From Capitulum mitella (Eukaryota > Arthropoda > Thecostraca > Pollicipedomorpha > Pollicipedidae), in assembly GCA_030062745.1 (NCBI GenBank), contig CP099839.1:6433115-6497114 (forward strand): a stretch of 64,000 nt of DNA. The letters run 5' to 3'. Under the pieces are notes generated by a model. That model was given only the letters and a program-made list of their open reading frames with translations, did no database searches and was not told where the DNA came from. Both the position numbers and the translations under genes were made by a program. Positions within the stretch are counted from its first letter, which is position 1; each line of letters begins with the position of its first letter. Positions 32,521 through 43,440 of this stretch are shown here, piece by piece.

Positions 32521-33300
32521 TCGCCGTCCACCGGTGTCCACGGAGCGCGCCGTCCGACGCGTGTGTGCCGACCGTACCGACGGCGGCCGGCCCCCGCCAG
32601 CGCGCATTCCGAGACCCACTCGGACCCGGCCATAAACCTACTTTGCAGAGCGAAGGCGGCCCGCTTCATAAATGTGCCAGCTTTATGATGTCCGAGAGGT
32701 GATCAAACGTCGACAAGTCGGCGCGGCCCGGCCTGCCGCGTATTACCGCAGCCGAGGCGCCGCCGCCGCCGCCGGGCAATCGCGCGCGGACGGCGCAACG
32801 GCCTGCCGACACGACGCGGCTCGGCGCGACCGACCGCCGGCTCGCCGAGGCGAGTCGAACGAGCCGGCCGCGAGCCGAGCGTCGCGCGAGTCGAGTCGAC
32901 GAGACCAGGGCTGGGGCGGCGCGTGTGGTAAAGGGCTGGCGTTCGACGAACGGGTGGGATTTCTTGCAACAAGGCGCGGCGGAACGACCCAGACGGCGAC
33001 TGGTCGGGTCGTAACGCGAAACTGGTCAGACCGCAGTCACGATCTGCTCGGCTGCTGCGCGGCTGGCAGCGAACGCGTCGTGACGCTGTATCGGCGGCCG
33101 CCGCCGGCGCAGCTCGTCTCGTTTCACCACGTCCGGCTCTGCCGACGAGGCCCGCGGCGGCCGCCATCGTGACGCTGTTTAGTCGCGGAATTCGCAGACG
33201 GCGCCGCGACGGATGCGCTGTTTTTGCGGCGCCGTCGCGCCGCGGTTGCAGCGCGCGCTGGCGCCTGGCCAAGGGAGGTAAAAAATAAATAAGAAGGAAA
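32521..33300. promoter_or_regulatory. GC-rich island 18a
   Basis: CpG-dense start of a 2.5-kb GC-rich domain. AT cores are GGCCATAAACCTAC at 32,628 and CTTCATAAATGTGCCAGCTTTATGATG at 32,665-32,692, then TAAAAAATAAATAAG near 33,280. The 202-codon minus frame 32703-33311 is compositional. Confidence 0.45.
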
Positions 33301-34000
33301 TCTGGCGTCATTTATCATGGGGAGCGGGCCCGCCGCCGGATCGGCTGTCGTCTGAAGGCTCGGCCGGCGCGCGCCAATCTCCTGATGGTGGAAAGAGCGT
33401 CGCCATTGGCGCCTCCTCCCCGCGCCGCGCCGCTGATCGCCGCATCGGCGGGCTCCGCGCCGTAGACGTCATTATCTGGCGAGCGGCTGCGAAAGACGGC
33501 GGTGACAGCCGTGACAGTCGTTTTGCCCTCGTCAGCAGTGGTTCGGCCGCTTCGAAAGGCGCGCGCATGCACGGTCTTCCTGAAGCGTGCTTACAGATGC
33601 TATCTGGTCCCTGCTGGGTTTCTAAGGCCTCCCGGCAGTAGTTCTGAGCAGTCGTTCGGCCGGCCGTTCATGCATTCCGCAACGATGGCCGATAGCGGCG
33701 CTGCTATTCCGCGCGGCACGTGAGCGGCGCTGCACACCGAGCCGCGGGGACATGACCTTCCCGACCTCGCCGCGGGCGATCAAAAGCGCCGACTCAGCGC
33801 GGCAGTCAGGCGCAGAAACTCGGCGGCCGGGCCCAGTTCTGCTCGGGCCCAGCCGGAAACGGCCGCTCGGCTGAAGCCGAACTTCGGCGCCGTCCCGGCA
33901 GGAAGGACGGCGACTCGCCGCCGGTAATGGAGCGTCGCCGCCGGCCGGGATCGCGAAAAGGCGCCGGGAGCCCGCCAGCCGAGCTCCGCCGGGACCGGCG

Positions 34001-34038
34001 GCCGGCAGCCGGGAGCCGGAAGCCGGGAGCCGGGCGGC
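34001..34038. repeat. (CCGGGAG)n-like tandem
   Basis: About five units of CAGCCGG/GAGCCGG/AAGCCGG type, 7 bp apart. Confidence 0.7.
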
Positions 34039-34483
34039 GTCCGACGGCCAGCGACACGCCGTCCCGGCCCGTTTTTATCGCGCCGAGATGCAGGCCTCAG
34101 CCGCCTTGACAGGCCTGACGGCACCCATTAATTTCGAGTTGGTCGGCTTGAATTTAAAATTGGATTTTTGACAAGGAGCGTAGATATGATTCAGGCGAGG
34201 AGCGAAATGAATTCATGAGGGCCGGCCCGCCGTCGGGCCCGGGATTAAACCGAGGGAGGAGAGACGCGATTGGCGCACACAGGACGCCGTGATGGATGCA
34301 GCAGTTGGACCGCTCCGCGTCTGTGACGGCCGCACTGCGCTGGCTTTGTGATGCATTCACGACCCGGCCGCTGTTCCCGATGCCCGCAATCCTTTCAGCA
34401 AACAGCGCGACGGAGTGAATAACTAGTTTTCCAGCTCCGCCGCCGTGCCGCGGGCCACCGGCACACACCGAGCAGCTGTCCGG

Positions 34484-34491
34484 TATTTATA
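34484..34491 (-). promoter_or_regulatory. TATA box (TATAAATA)
   Basis: The minus strand reads TATAAATA, identical to the box upstream of mir-10. A start would be expected near 34,455. The plus strand also offers TTTATAAC. No linked transcript is visible. Confidence 0.3.
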
Positions 34492-34851
34492 ACCCGGCTT
34501 GCGCGTCTACTCACCGGCTCTGTGCGGCCGCTGGCTGCTGGCGGCGTGGCGACGTCGCCTCACGCGGGTCGGCGCGGTCCTCCGCCGGCGCCGGACTGGC
34601 CGCCTGCGCTCCCCACAACCCTCTCGGCCCGGTCCCGGCTGGAGACTGCTCCTTTTTCAGCGTGTCTCTCCGCGCCCCGGACTTTATTTTCCATCACAAA
34701 TTTATTGCTTCCCAACTGATTATTAGCGCGAGATTTATGTCGCGGGAGGCCATTTACGGGCGGCGGCGGCCGCGGGGAAAAAGCCGTCCCCTGCCCGGCC
34801 GCCGCCGGCCGGGCCGTCCGGCGCCGCGCCCCGGGGTCCGGCCTCCGGTCC

Positions 34852-34886
34852 CCGGGACCCGCGACCCGCCGGGACCCGCGACCCAC
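34852..34886. repeat. 16-bp GC-only tandem (CCGGGACCCGCGACCC)
   Basis: Two units of 16 bp in island 18b. Confidence 0.8.
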
Positions 34887-35060
34887 CGCGCCGGCCGCCG
34901 TGCAGGGCAGTTGCAGGGCGGACAGTGCGGGACGCGCGGCGGTCCTGCACGGGCGCCGGGCGCCGGCAGGGGCGGCAGGGGCGCGGGAGCGCCGCGCAGG
35001 GGCGGGGAAGGGACGGAGGGTCTGGTTCGCCCGGCGCCACGGTAATTACGGCCCGGCCGA

Positions 35061-37740
35061 ATTTATAGGACAGAAATAGCTGGGGCTTTCGGTTACAAAA
35101 GGAGTTAAGTGCCCAGGTGACTGCTTTACGAGAAGACTTGGGACCCCGGTTTGTTAGAATTTTATTTATCGCAGACGGTTTTTCCGACCGGTAGGGTTGA
35201 GTCGTTCTGATTATTTCTGCTCGGAGCGGCGGGGTTTCGTCTGGCCCTGAGTGAGACCCAACGAAATGCTGAACAGTGGAAAGTCGAAATTTGCCGATGT
35301 CATAGATCAGCGACAATGACCTTGGGTGAACTTTGTTGTAAAGACGTAGCTAAAGAACCCCTAAAGAAGAAAAGCTAAAGAAGAAACAGTCTGAAATGAC
35401 TATGTTCGGCCCAGAATTACCGCGTTAAATCAACGAATTCTTGCGGCGTGCTCTGCCCAGAATGGTACAGTCACTCTGGAGCTCTGGAAAAAGGTGATAC
35501 GAAGTTGGCATTTGATTTTGATGGTCAACATACCTAAGACAGCGCAATAATGTCAGTAAGACATGCACTGCCTTTATTAAGGGATCAGTTAATGTCGCAA
35601 AACCCAATTAATTCATGAGGGATCAGTACGTGTTCAGACTTGAATTCCATGACTTTAATGGAGAGGATGAAAAACAACTATGAAAGATATAAATAATCCT
35701 TTTTTCATAAAGTGCGGAATAGCACAGTAATATTTTCTTAAGCATGCAATGTTACACCTAGATCTATACACCAAATTTATCTCGGTGTTTACCTTTTGCA
35801 TGTTTGCGCCCGTGCACATGTATACTCCAATGTCTTCTGGTGGTGGGGACTGGAGATCTGTTAACAGATTGCTCATTTTTCTTTTTACCATGGTGCATAG
35901 GCAGAGTATATTAATACACCTTCAATGGCCAATGAAAATCAATATCATCGATACGACAGCCCGACAGCTGTTGATAGACACAGATGACAGTTGTAGACGT
36001 TTAGCCTTCGTATTATACGGCACGCCAAATTTCAAAAGGAGTCCAGTTTTGAAGCCAGTTACAGGCTCGAAACTGAGTTGGAAGCTGCCCGCTGAGGCGC
36101 CTTGCGGGTGTTACGACTTCGTGGAAATATCGGACGATGGATGAGCGGACTATTCGCGAGTCTGTTGTTGGGTGGTGTTGGAATTGTATGCTTCCTCGCA
36201 AAACCCCTAATCATGAACAAATCAATCATTTTCAATTCGGCAAAAACTGAATGACGTGTTACATAGTTTCCATTCCGCGAATCCAGCAGCCGTAAAAAAA
36301 ACATTCACTGTCTAATAATTTGTAATACTTTCCTGTTGTGAGCATTCTGTAATATTATTACTGGAAATCACACGAGGAACACTAGAGAGAAAAGTCCAAG
36401 GACTAAATCAATATGTGCTCGTTTGAGTTTGCAAAAAATCGAGTTTGTCCGTTCTGTTAGAATTGTACCTTGAGGTATCTGTATCACGATAATCGTTTGC
36501 GTGCAATACAGTCCCTTTTCTTAGTTTTTTTGTTGTGCTTCCCGGATAACTATCATTAATCAATCGCAGTTACAGGTTTAAGCTATGAACCTTAGTTCCG
36601 AAATGAAATAATTAATTGGCATGATCACAGTAATGACTGATTGTTTATGTGCGTTCATGTAATGTGTTAAAGATTCGATCAGACACAGATGTTAAATGTC
36701 ACGCAACACTCGTCGTATGACTGTCCTGAAAACTGGTGCGCAGTGAAAGCTGGCTCCTGTGTAACGACTTATTAAACGGAAATTATCTGTTTTACATTAA
36801 ATGCCTTCGCTTGATCTGAAATGTCTCGGTGGATTTTGCGGTTGAAACACGATTGCACGAAGTCTGCGGTAATATCCCGTGACAAATCTTCCTCTACCAG
36901 TAACAATTTGACAGGCAAAAAATAAACAGAACAAAGGCAGATTCTTGGCGCCACCAGGTTTATCCATGATTGCGTTGGTAATATTGGAATAAATAGAAAA
37001 AAAGTTTCAGTTAACCTAACTTGGATAACATCAGACATTGTATGCTCATACATCCGTTGCAAAGATTTTACCGTGCTCGGTAATCGAGGGAATTTTGGAA
37101 AAGACAATGCCGATTGACGTAATGACTTAACATATCCTATGGAGATGTCTTACTCTACATTTTTGGCTACAAAGAAAAATCTGGCTGTAATTTCCGAAAT
37201 GTCAATTTATCTCCTCATCACATTTCAAAGAAAAAATAAATGTATCGCTTAATTCCGGCCCAAAATACCGAATTTGGAGATTACATTTATTTTTGGATTC
37301 TAATCCTACAAAAATGTAGCAAAAACGTCACCAAAGCAACCTTGTGTGCATTGCATTCCACGGTGTTACAAATGTTAATTCTGTTCCGGCACGCAAATAA
37401 GTTTGCCTCGCCGCATGTAATAAAAAAAAACGCAAATCTGAACAGCCTCCGCTCATTGCCATGTTCTTGGGCGTTTGAGCAGCCGTTACGCGTCATCCAT
37501 TCCTGGCTATCTATCTGAAGCGCCGCACAGATTTCCAACGCTGGAACCAAACGGGTTCGCTGGGTCCGTGAGCGGCTTATCACTTCAGGTTTACAAAGCG
37601 TCCCACTTATCTAGTTCCAAGAGCAGTCCAAGTTCAAGGTTGAGGACGCCTGGTATTCTGTCACGATTGAAATGTTATGTCTAGCTTTACTTTATTGTTG
37701 TTACCATTCAAAGTAATGTCGTTCCTCGTTTGCTTAATCA
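35061..37740. other. AT-rich region, first part of a 10-kb AT-rich block
   Basis: Composition drops clearly after island 18 and stays AT-rich. No gene is recognised. A TGATTAATGA word (minus) occurs at 36,553-36,562, but in AT-rich DNA it carries little weight. The frames 35749-36144 (plus) and 37240-37518 (plus) have no family I know. Confidence 0.5.
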
Positions 37741-38005
37741 CCGCCATTTTTCACGGCGGCCATAACGCTGCCAGAGCAGCAACAGCCATTGCCCTGCCAT
37801 CTGGCGTTCGATACATCAGTATAGTATTCAGATTAATCTTTAGATGGCAGCACTAGCTGGGCGCCCCTGCGCGCACATGGCCGAATGGGCGGAGCTCGGA
37901 CCGGTTTGGAACAGATGGCGGCACCTCTGTCAGCTTGGAGATCGGCAGGTGGCGTCGGCTGAGCCCGATAAGAATACCCGGGCTATTACTGACAGCATGG
38001 AAACA
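37741..38005. promoter_or_regulatory. Small GC-richer patch with ATGGC words
   Basis: An island-like patch in the AT-rich block with GGCGGCCATAACGCTGCC, TTTAGATGGCAGCAC and ACAGATGGCGGCACC (37,913-37,925). Repeated (A/G)GATGGC(A/G)GCAC words are of YY1/Pho type or may be a decayed repeat. Confidence 0.35.
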
Positions 38006-38505
38006 TTTCCTTTAACGTTGGGAGGACTGAGTACGACGTAAGTGTAAGAGCATTTACAGTCCGAAGCAGGGGTAGTGTTTTCTGTAAATTATTGGAGGGG
38101 GAGTGATCGCACAGCGGACCTGACGACTGCACCAAAATGTCAGTTTCTCAACGGCATACTTTATTTTGACCTGGGGCAATTTTTCGATTTTCTCACATTT
38201 GTTTTGCATTCAGTGTCGCTCTCCCCCTTCCTCGTCCTTTCATCAAGCTGGAAAATAATGCTTCCAAAATCACACACATCTTTTGTTACGACCGACATTT
38301 CCCCACGCTTATGACATTATCAAGGCTGAAATAACAGTGATATGTAGACGACTTAATGACATGGAATCACTGGGTGATATGCAAAGGTCACGATCTGTAG
38401 TACAGCTGAGCAATTGAAAGATCGTGAATATGGCTCAGATTTTGACAAAGCGAATTCATAATAACTGATGGCCATGGATGGTCCTAAATATGGCTCCTGC
38501 GGCCT
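38006..38505. other. AT-rich spacer
   Basis: Nothing is recognised in this stretch. Confidence 0.5.
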
Positions 38506-38790
38506 TAGCAGGCCCTTAATGTTGCTACAAGGGGCCCGTATCATGCTGTAGGAGGCCCCTTGTACTACATGAGGCCCATTTGAAGCTATATGAGGCTTGC
38601 TTGATGTTACAGGAGGTTCCTTTTGATGCTATATGAGGTCCTCTTGAAGTTGTTGGGGGTATCGCTTGTGCTGCGGGACACCCATGCAAATGATAATGTC
38701 CAATTTTGGGCCATGGGAGGCCACCTCAGCACTTTTTGGCGGAGGTCCCCTTGAGCTTAGGAGGCCCTCTTGGAGCGAGAAGGCCGCCCG
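38506..38790. repeat. Degenerate about 28-bp minisatellite (AGGAGGCCC/TATATGAGG units)
   Basis: Eight or so units follow the pattern (A/T)GAGG(C/T)(C/T)C, then (A/C)TTTGA(A/T)G(C/T)TA and TA(T/G)(A/G). They degrade to GGAGGTCCCCTTGAGC towards the right. The array abuts a transposon-like terminus. Confidence 0.75.
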
Positions 38791-38815
38791 TCTGATGTCC
38801 CCTTACCCGCCGATT

Positions 38816-38833
38816 CCTGGCTACGTGCCTGAT
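38816..38833 (-). mobile_element. Transposon-like terminus (CAGGCACGTAGCCAGGAA on minus)
   Basis: The minus strand reads CAGGCACGTAGCCAGGAA, close to the 31,089 terminus. The minisatellite to its left lies inside the putative element. To its right AAAATTATACAAAACGACACCCCC resembles sequence near 39,994 (split word AAAAGAATACAGATCGACACCCCT), so two related inserts may lie here. Confidence 0.45.
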
Positions 38834-38890
38834 TGGAGGAATTCAAGCCTCTTCAAAATTATACAAAACGACACCCCCGGTGCGTTCCCA

Positions 38891-39930
38891 GTCAGCTATT
38901 ATGGGTGCCTAATTTGACATCGTGGGTACGCTGACACCCATAAAGAGACAGGAAGCCAAACCAGTGGTTCTGATCAGATAGAACCTTTGCCTGCTTGATG
39001 AAATAACCTGCCACCATTTCTTTCCCGAACTTTTTAAGTCGTTTTGTTTTCCATTCTATGATGCCTTGTGGGGTGCAGGGCGAATGAGCGACTAATATTT
39101 TGTTTGCGGTAGCAAAATATTACACTGATTACAAAAAATTAAACTGAACTGCGGTTTATGGGAATGGATTGGAGGACAGTCGGAAACTTCTTGGTTGAGA
39201 CTACTTTCTCTCACGTTGATTAACTCATACAAATGCGGATGATATTTTGTATATGGCCATTTATTTATTTTTATTTTATTTTTGTCTTACTTTCTTAGGA
39301 GGGAGTGGCATAACTTGTATTATTATCTTTGGTGTAAGACTTTGGTTTCCCTGGGAGTTAACGTTAGGTGATTTGCGTTGTGGTGGACTGGGGCGGGAGC
39401 ACACCTGGCCACCTGATAACAGGTGGTGGGTAAAAAAAATTAGCCATACTTCGTTGTTGCTTGCACCATTATTTTTCCTTCATACCTTGCGCAATACAAA
39501 GGGATGGTTATTGATCTATTTCACTACCTTTCATCTGATGCAATGCAAGTTTAATAACATTACGCACCCTCTTGATTTGCTTTGCTATGATTACTGAGCG
39601 GTTCAAAAGATGCACGGAAAAATAGGTCCAGGTATGAAAACATTACTCCAGGAATATAGGTATGAAAGTAAAAGCTTGGGAGTTAACACAGTGCATATGC
39701 AGTTACATAAAAATCAGAGTACTTAACTATTTTCAGGTGGGAATTTCATCGTTTTATGTCCCGTAGTTACAACGTTATTTACCCCAGAAACCATCGTGGC
39801 CGGGCTGGGCCATCCAGGCTCATTTTTTTTTATGTTAGCTGAAGTAACACTCACTTGGTTTCAGGCATCGCTCGTAGTTACAGATTTTTTTCGTAATTTT
39901 CCCTCTTCCATGCTTCAGTTGGCAAAAAAC
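38891..39930. other. AT-rich spacer
   Basis: The 116-codon plus frame at 39247-39597 has hydrophobic stretches but no recognised family or start context. Nothing else is seen. Confidence 0.45.
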
Positions 39931-39939
39931 ATTCGGAGG

Positions 39940-40017
39940 AAGTAAGTTTTTGAGGGGTTCAGATCCAAGTTGGAGGGGCCGTGGGCCCTCCAAAAGAATA
40001 CAGATCGACACCCCTGA
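39940..40017. mobile_element. Possible end of a second CAGTGGCGTAGCC-type insert
   Basis: TTTTTGAGGGGTTCAGATCC, GGAGGGGCC and CTCCAAAAGAATACAGATCG followed by ACACCCCTG recall the internal style of such elements and resemble 38,850-38,880. No clean terminal repeat is visible. Confidence 0.35.
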
Positions 40018-40085
40018 TCAGTAGAACCAGCACCTTTTTTCGGTCATTGCTTGCTATGCAAAGTCATATGACTTAAGAATTCACC

Positions 40086-40160
40086 AATGGTGGCACGGGT
40101 TGGACTGCCCCACTACCAATGGTGGCACTGGCTGGACTGTCGCCGTCTACCCGTGCCAAA
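40086..40160. repeat. Short tandem duplication (ACCAATGGTGGCAC units)
   Basis: Two copies of ACCAATGGTGGCACGGGTTGG / ACCAATGGTGGCACTGGCTGG-like sequence, each followed by ACTG and C-rich DNA. Period about 35 bp. Confidence 0.75.
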
Positions 40161-40902
40161 TAGCTTGAGTCGAAAAAAGGGACGGCTTCTCATACTACAT
40201 CAGTATACCTCCTGCAATCCCTATACTCACTCTGGGCTGAAGGGTGACTGGTTGACATTGCGCTGGCATCATTGTTAAAGAACTGTTGAAATCGTTGTAA
40301 AAAGAAACATCCCTTGGCATCATTTTCTTTCTGGACTTCACAAGTTTTACAAAGAGGATTACCGGAGAGCAGCGCTGATATTACAGTGAAAAAATGCATT
40401 CGGCATATTATGCATTAGCCCGTTGACGTAACTAGTCACTGGCATATTTATTAAACAATTATAGTTCCCATAACATCCATATTATTTCTTTGCTTGGCAA
40501 ATTACCTGATGGAAACGTAAAGTTGCCTGAAAGGACATATATGGTTGCTCGCATAAACTGTACACTTGCACCACCATCATCCAAAAACATATAAATTGTC
40601 CAATTTCTGTTTAAATATTTTCTTTATTAGTCCTTCCTTTTTTCTGTTGAGAGCAGCACCTTTCCCACCTCTGCAGAAAAAGGTTTTCGTCTTGAGTTCG
40701 CCCAAAAAGCACAGCACACACAAAAGCAAGTATTTTTTTTTTAATGTCCACGGCAAAGCCAGCCGATACGCCGGATATTTGGAGCACGGAAATGACCAGT
40801 TCACATCCGAAGATCTTCATTCAAAAGAACTGTAAAGCACTGCAGATACGACCATGGTCGTTGCTTCCGCATAAATATTATTTGCTTTTGTCGGGAAATA
40901 TT
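40161..40902. other. AT-rich spacer
   Basis: No gene is recognised. Confidence 0.5.
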
Positions 40903-41040
40903 TATGATACATATGGATTGTGAGATATGCTTTGCCAAACCTAGGGTATCTTAACCCATACATGTAGGGAACTACTAATGATACACATCGATTACGAGAT
41001 ATGATTTGATGAACCTAGGATTACGTTTATCCTGATATGT
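40903..41040. repeat. Diverged tandem duplication of about 75 bp
   Basis: ATGATACATATGGATTGTGA to CCAAACCTAGGG is repeated as ATGATACACATCGATTACGA to TGAACCTAGGATT. The two copies differ at many positions, so the duplication is old. Confidence 0.75.
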
Positions 41041-41836
41041 AAATGTTCGCATTCTCTGTGCAACAATTTATTGACACGGAAGTCGTCCGTGAAATATACA
41101 CCCATGTGGCCAAACCTGTGAATGGTGTAATGAATATGGAGAATATGGAGCAGGTAAAATCATATTCTTTCGAAATACGGAACAGTGGTAGTAAAGCTTT
41201 TGACTACTATGGGCAGTCTTTAGGCAAGACACTGCGTCGCATGAAGACTACGGTTCTAGTCGTTTCGTTTGAGCTGTTAGTAGCCATCCATAAAACATTG
41301 CCATTCAAATCCTTTTCCGTCTTCTTGAGCATGCTACAACAAACAAGTTTTTTTTTCTTTTTGAAATTGCGTACATCAAAATAAAAAGGAAACTTTGCCC
41401 GACTGTGCTGAAGAGCCACACCTGAACCGATCGAGTTCAACCCGACACTGAACCACTGTACAGGCGGTCTCGTAGCCAGAAACGTTTCCCTTCGGGTGAA
41501 CAAACAAGCGGAATTGTTTGCCCTTTTTTGGTCGCACAAAAACTGGCGAGCTTTTAGATATCTGTCGTAAGCCTGAACTGATATTTACTGACTTTTAAGA
41601 GCCACTCCTTATTACTTTCTTATCATTAATGGATTCCGTTGACAACAAGATCTTGCAAAAACACAAATGTACCCAGGTGTGCCTGCTAGCTACTACTTTG
41701 GATTCAGCTATACATGAACTTCGTTGGGTTATCTGGGTGGTTACTCACCACTCGCCTGGACTACTCGGCTACATAGCAGGCTAACTAGTATCCATAGCAG
41801 GGACACATGCAGCCAGTCAACCCATATACCATTTAA
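41041..41836. other. AT-rich spacer
   Basis: The 113-codon plus frame at 41043-41384 and the 110-codon minus frame at 41207-41539 have no recognised family. Confidence 0.45.
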
Positions 41837-42016
41837 TGGATAGCAGAAAATCAAAATGAACTTGACTTGTGTAATGCGTTGGATAGTATCACATCCGTAG
41901 ATGAAAGAATTATCAAATCCTCAGACGAAGGAAAGCACGAGCAAATTCCCACGGCCACTGCGTTGGAAGAACTGCGTGCGTCGGTTGGTACAAACGCATT
42001 ATGTTGTGTCAGATAG
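41837..42016 (+). pseudogene. Possible tail of a pogo/Tigger-like transposase
   Basis: This frame has no early Met and runs W-I-A-E-N-Q-N-E-L-D-L-C-N-A-L-D-S-I, then T-S-V-D-E-R-I-I-K, an acidic stretch, and T-A-T-A-L-E-E-L-R before a stop. The order 'S-x-D/E-E-x-I, acidic linker, P-T/S-x-x-x-A-L-x-x-L' is usual near the C-terminus of Tigger/pogo transposases. No catalytic DDE region or N-terminal DNA-binding domain is visible nearby, so it would be a fragment. It may equally be chance. Confidence 0.25.
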
Positions 42017-42955
42017 GTTATGCTTGTCACATCTTTGCGTCAAATTATTATACAGTCATTCGACTGTCGAATCAACTGAAAGAGGAAATGAAGATTTGCG
42101 ATCGCACGCGCCATTCATGACATCAAGTATGTTCGATTCAAGCAAAAAAAAACTGTTTGCGCACCCACTGTCTGATTCAGAGAGTCAGAATCAATGCCAG
42201 AATTGGAAATAACGTTCCAAGAAACAGTGGCAGCCATTTTCCGAATTTCCCGATATTTGGATGTCAGACTGGGGTCTTACCCACAAGTGCAGCCCTGTTA
42301 TCTCGCAGTCAAAAGTTTGGTCAAGTTTAAAGCCACATGTGTGGCGCGGAATTTAAATAATTACGTCACACGAAAAAACTGAGATGTGCTAGGTCTGAAA
42401 CGTTTTGAATTAATTCAGTCCATACTCCTACTCCCTGTCTTCTCTCTGTCCCCTGGCTACGTCCCTGAACAGCATGCTTAAAAAGGCTGCGGTTCTTGAC
42501 AGTACTAGAGGTACATGTCTTCTTCAAGCCTCTGACACCAGATCTAAAGCACCAAAGATCATTTCTTGTCATTTCATCCGCCAGCTAGTCTTTTCTACTG
42601 CGCAATATGTTTGTTAATATGCCTATCAACTTTTTTTGGTATGTTTGCCACTGTATGCTTTTTTATTGTTTGGTAATAGTGATGATGCAGACAAAGTGCA
42701 GAACGGTTGCTTTGAGTGGCTTGACAAATATAGCTGTTTTTTTGCACAAAAAACCTTAGACAGTAATATTGAAGGACGGCCTCACCGAACAGCAACCATT
42801 AAGATGTCTTGGTAGAGGCATGGAACATGCGTGGAGATAAGCAAATTTGACAGATGTGGCAACAAGGCTCGCCAAGTAACGTCATTTACAAACTGCTTAA
42901 AACTTCAAAGTGGTTGTCAAGGCCTCATGACCCGCAGTTCCTTGCCTATAGTTCT
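42017..42955. other. AT-rich spacer
   Basis: Apart from the terminus near 42,461, nothing is recognised. The short frames have no family. Confidence 0.45.
42461..42478 (-). mobile_element. Transposon-like terminus (CAGGGACGTAGCCAGGGG on minus)
   Basis: The minus strand reads CAGGGACGTAGCCAGGGG, a third copy of the terminus seen at 31,089 and 38,816. No matching opposite end is seen within a few hundred bases. Confidence 0.45.
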
Positions 42956-42959
42956 CAAC

Positions 42960-42992
42960 GGAAAACATGGCCAGGGGATAGCCATGTTTTCC
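42960..42992. repeat. Perfect 12-bp inverted repeat (hairpin)
   Basis: GGAAAACATGGC, a 9-base loop, then GCCATGTTTTCC. The arms are exact. It is too short for a microRNA precursor by itself. It could be a decayed transposon end or a chance hairpin. Confidence 0.8.
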
Positions 42993-43249
42993 TGATGTTC
43001 CCTTCGTTACGAGCACTGCTAACCGTGGCTTGACAGCATGCTTTCAAAAGAGGAAGTTTAATTTTTTCCAACAAAAGGTGTAAAAAACGGAATATGTTTT
43101 ATGTGATATCATAGCATCCAGCCTGAAAAAGTTTGACATAAATCAAGATGACTTCACTCAGGCGATAGGGCGAGGCAATCCGATCACGTTCAGACAGGTG
43201 AAGTGACGTAACGGCACTGAAGTGACAGTCATTCAAGGTAGGTTCTTTT
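42993..43249. other. AT-rich spacer
   Basis: Nothing is recognised in this stretch. Confidence 0.5.
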
Positions 43250-43440
43250 TTTCTTGAGGTCCTTCCTTCTGTCTTTTTTCTGTCTTCTGTCCTCTCTCCG
43301 TCCCTCTCGTCATTCATATCTCTCTCCCTTTGCCTCCCTCCCTCACTCTCTCTCCGCACGTTTTTTCTAGCTCTCTCCCCCTCTCTCTCCCTCCTCCCTC
43401 AGTTTCTTATTCTCACTGTCCGTCGGCGTAAGAGAAAGAT
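43250..43440. repeat. Polypyrimidine (CT-rich) tract
   Basis: C/T-rich run with TCTGTC and TCTCTCCC units, mixed with T-runs. The matching minus frame rich in R-E-R-D is an artefact. Confidence 0.8.

Larger units (their letters stand above)
33301..35060. promoter_or_regulatory. GC-rich island 18b with TATA box and Hox-type core
   Basis: It continues CpG-dense to about 35,060. AT windows lie at 34,125-34,170 (CCCATTAATTTCGAG, TTGAATTTAAAATTGG), 34,484 (TATAAATA on minus) and 34,680-34,760. The last holds TTATTTTCCATCACAAATT, CTGATTATTAGCGCG, GAGATTTATGTCGCGGG and CATTTACGGGC. GGTAATTACGG and CCGAATTTATAGG lie at its right end. Several short GC-only tandem repeats are present. This is one of the strongest regulatory candidates in the window. 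Confidence 0.5.

Noticed and set aside
36553..36562. TGATTAATGA on the minus strand
   Set aside because: It is a good Hox-Exd word but sits in AT-rich DNA, where it is expected by chance more often.
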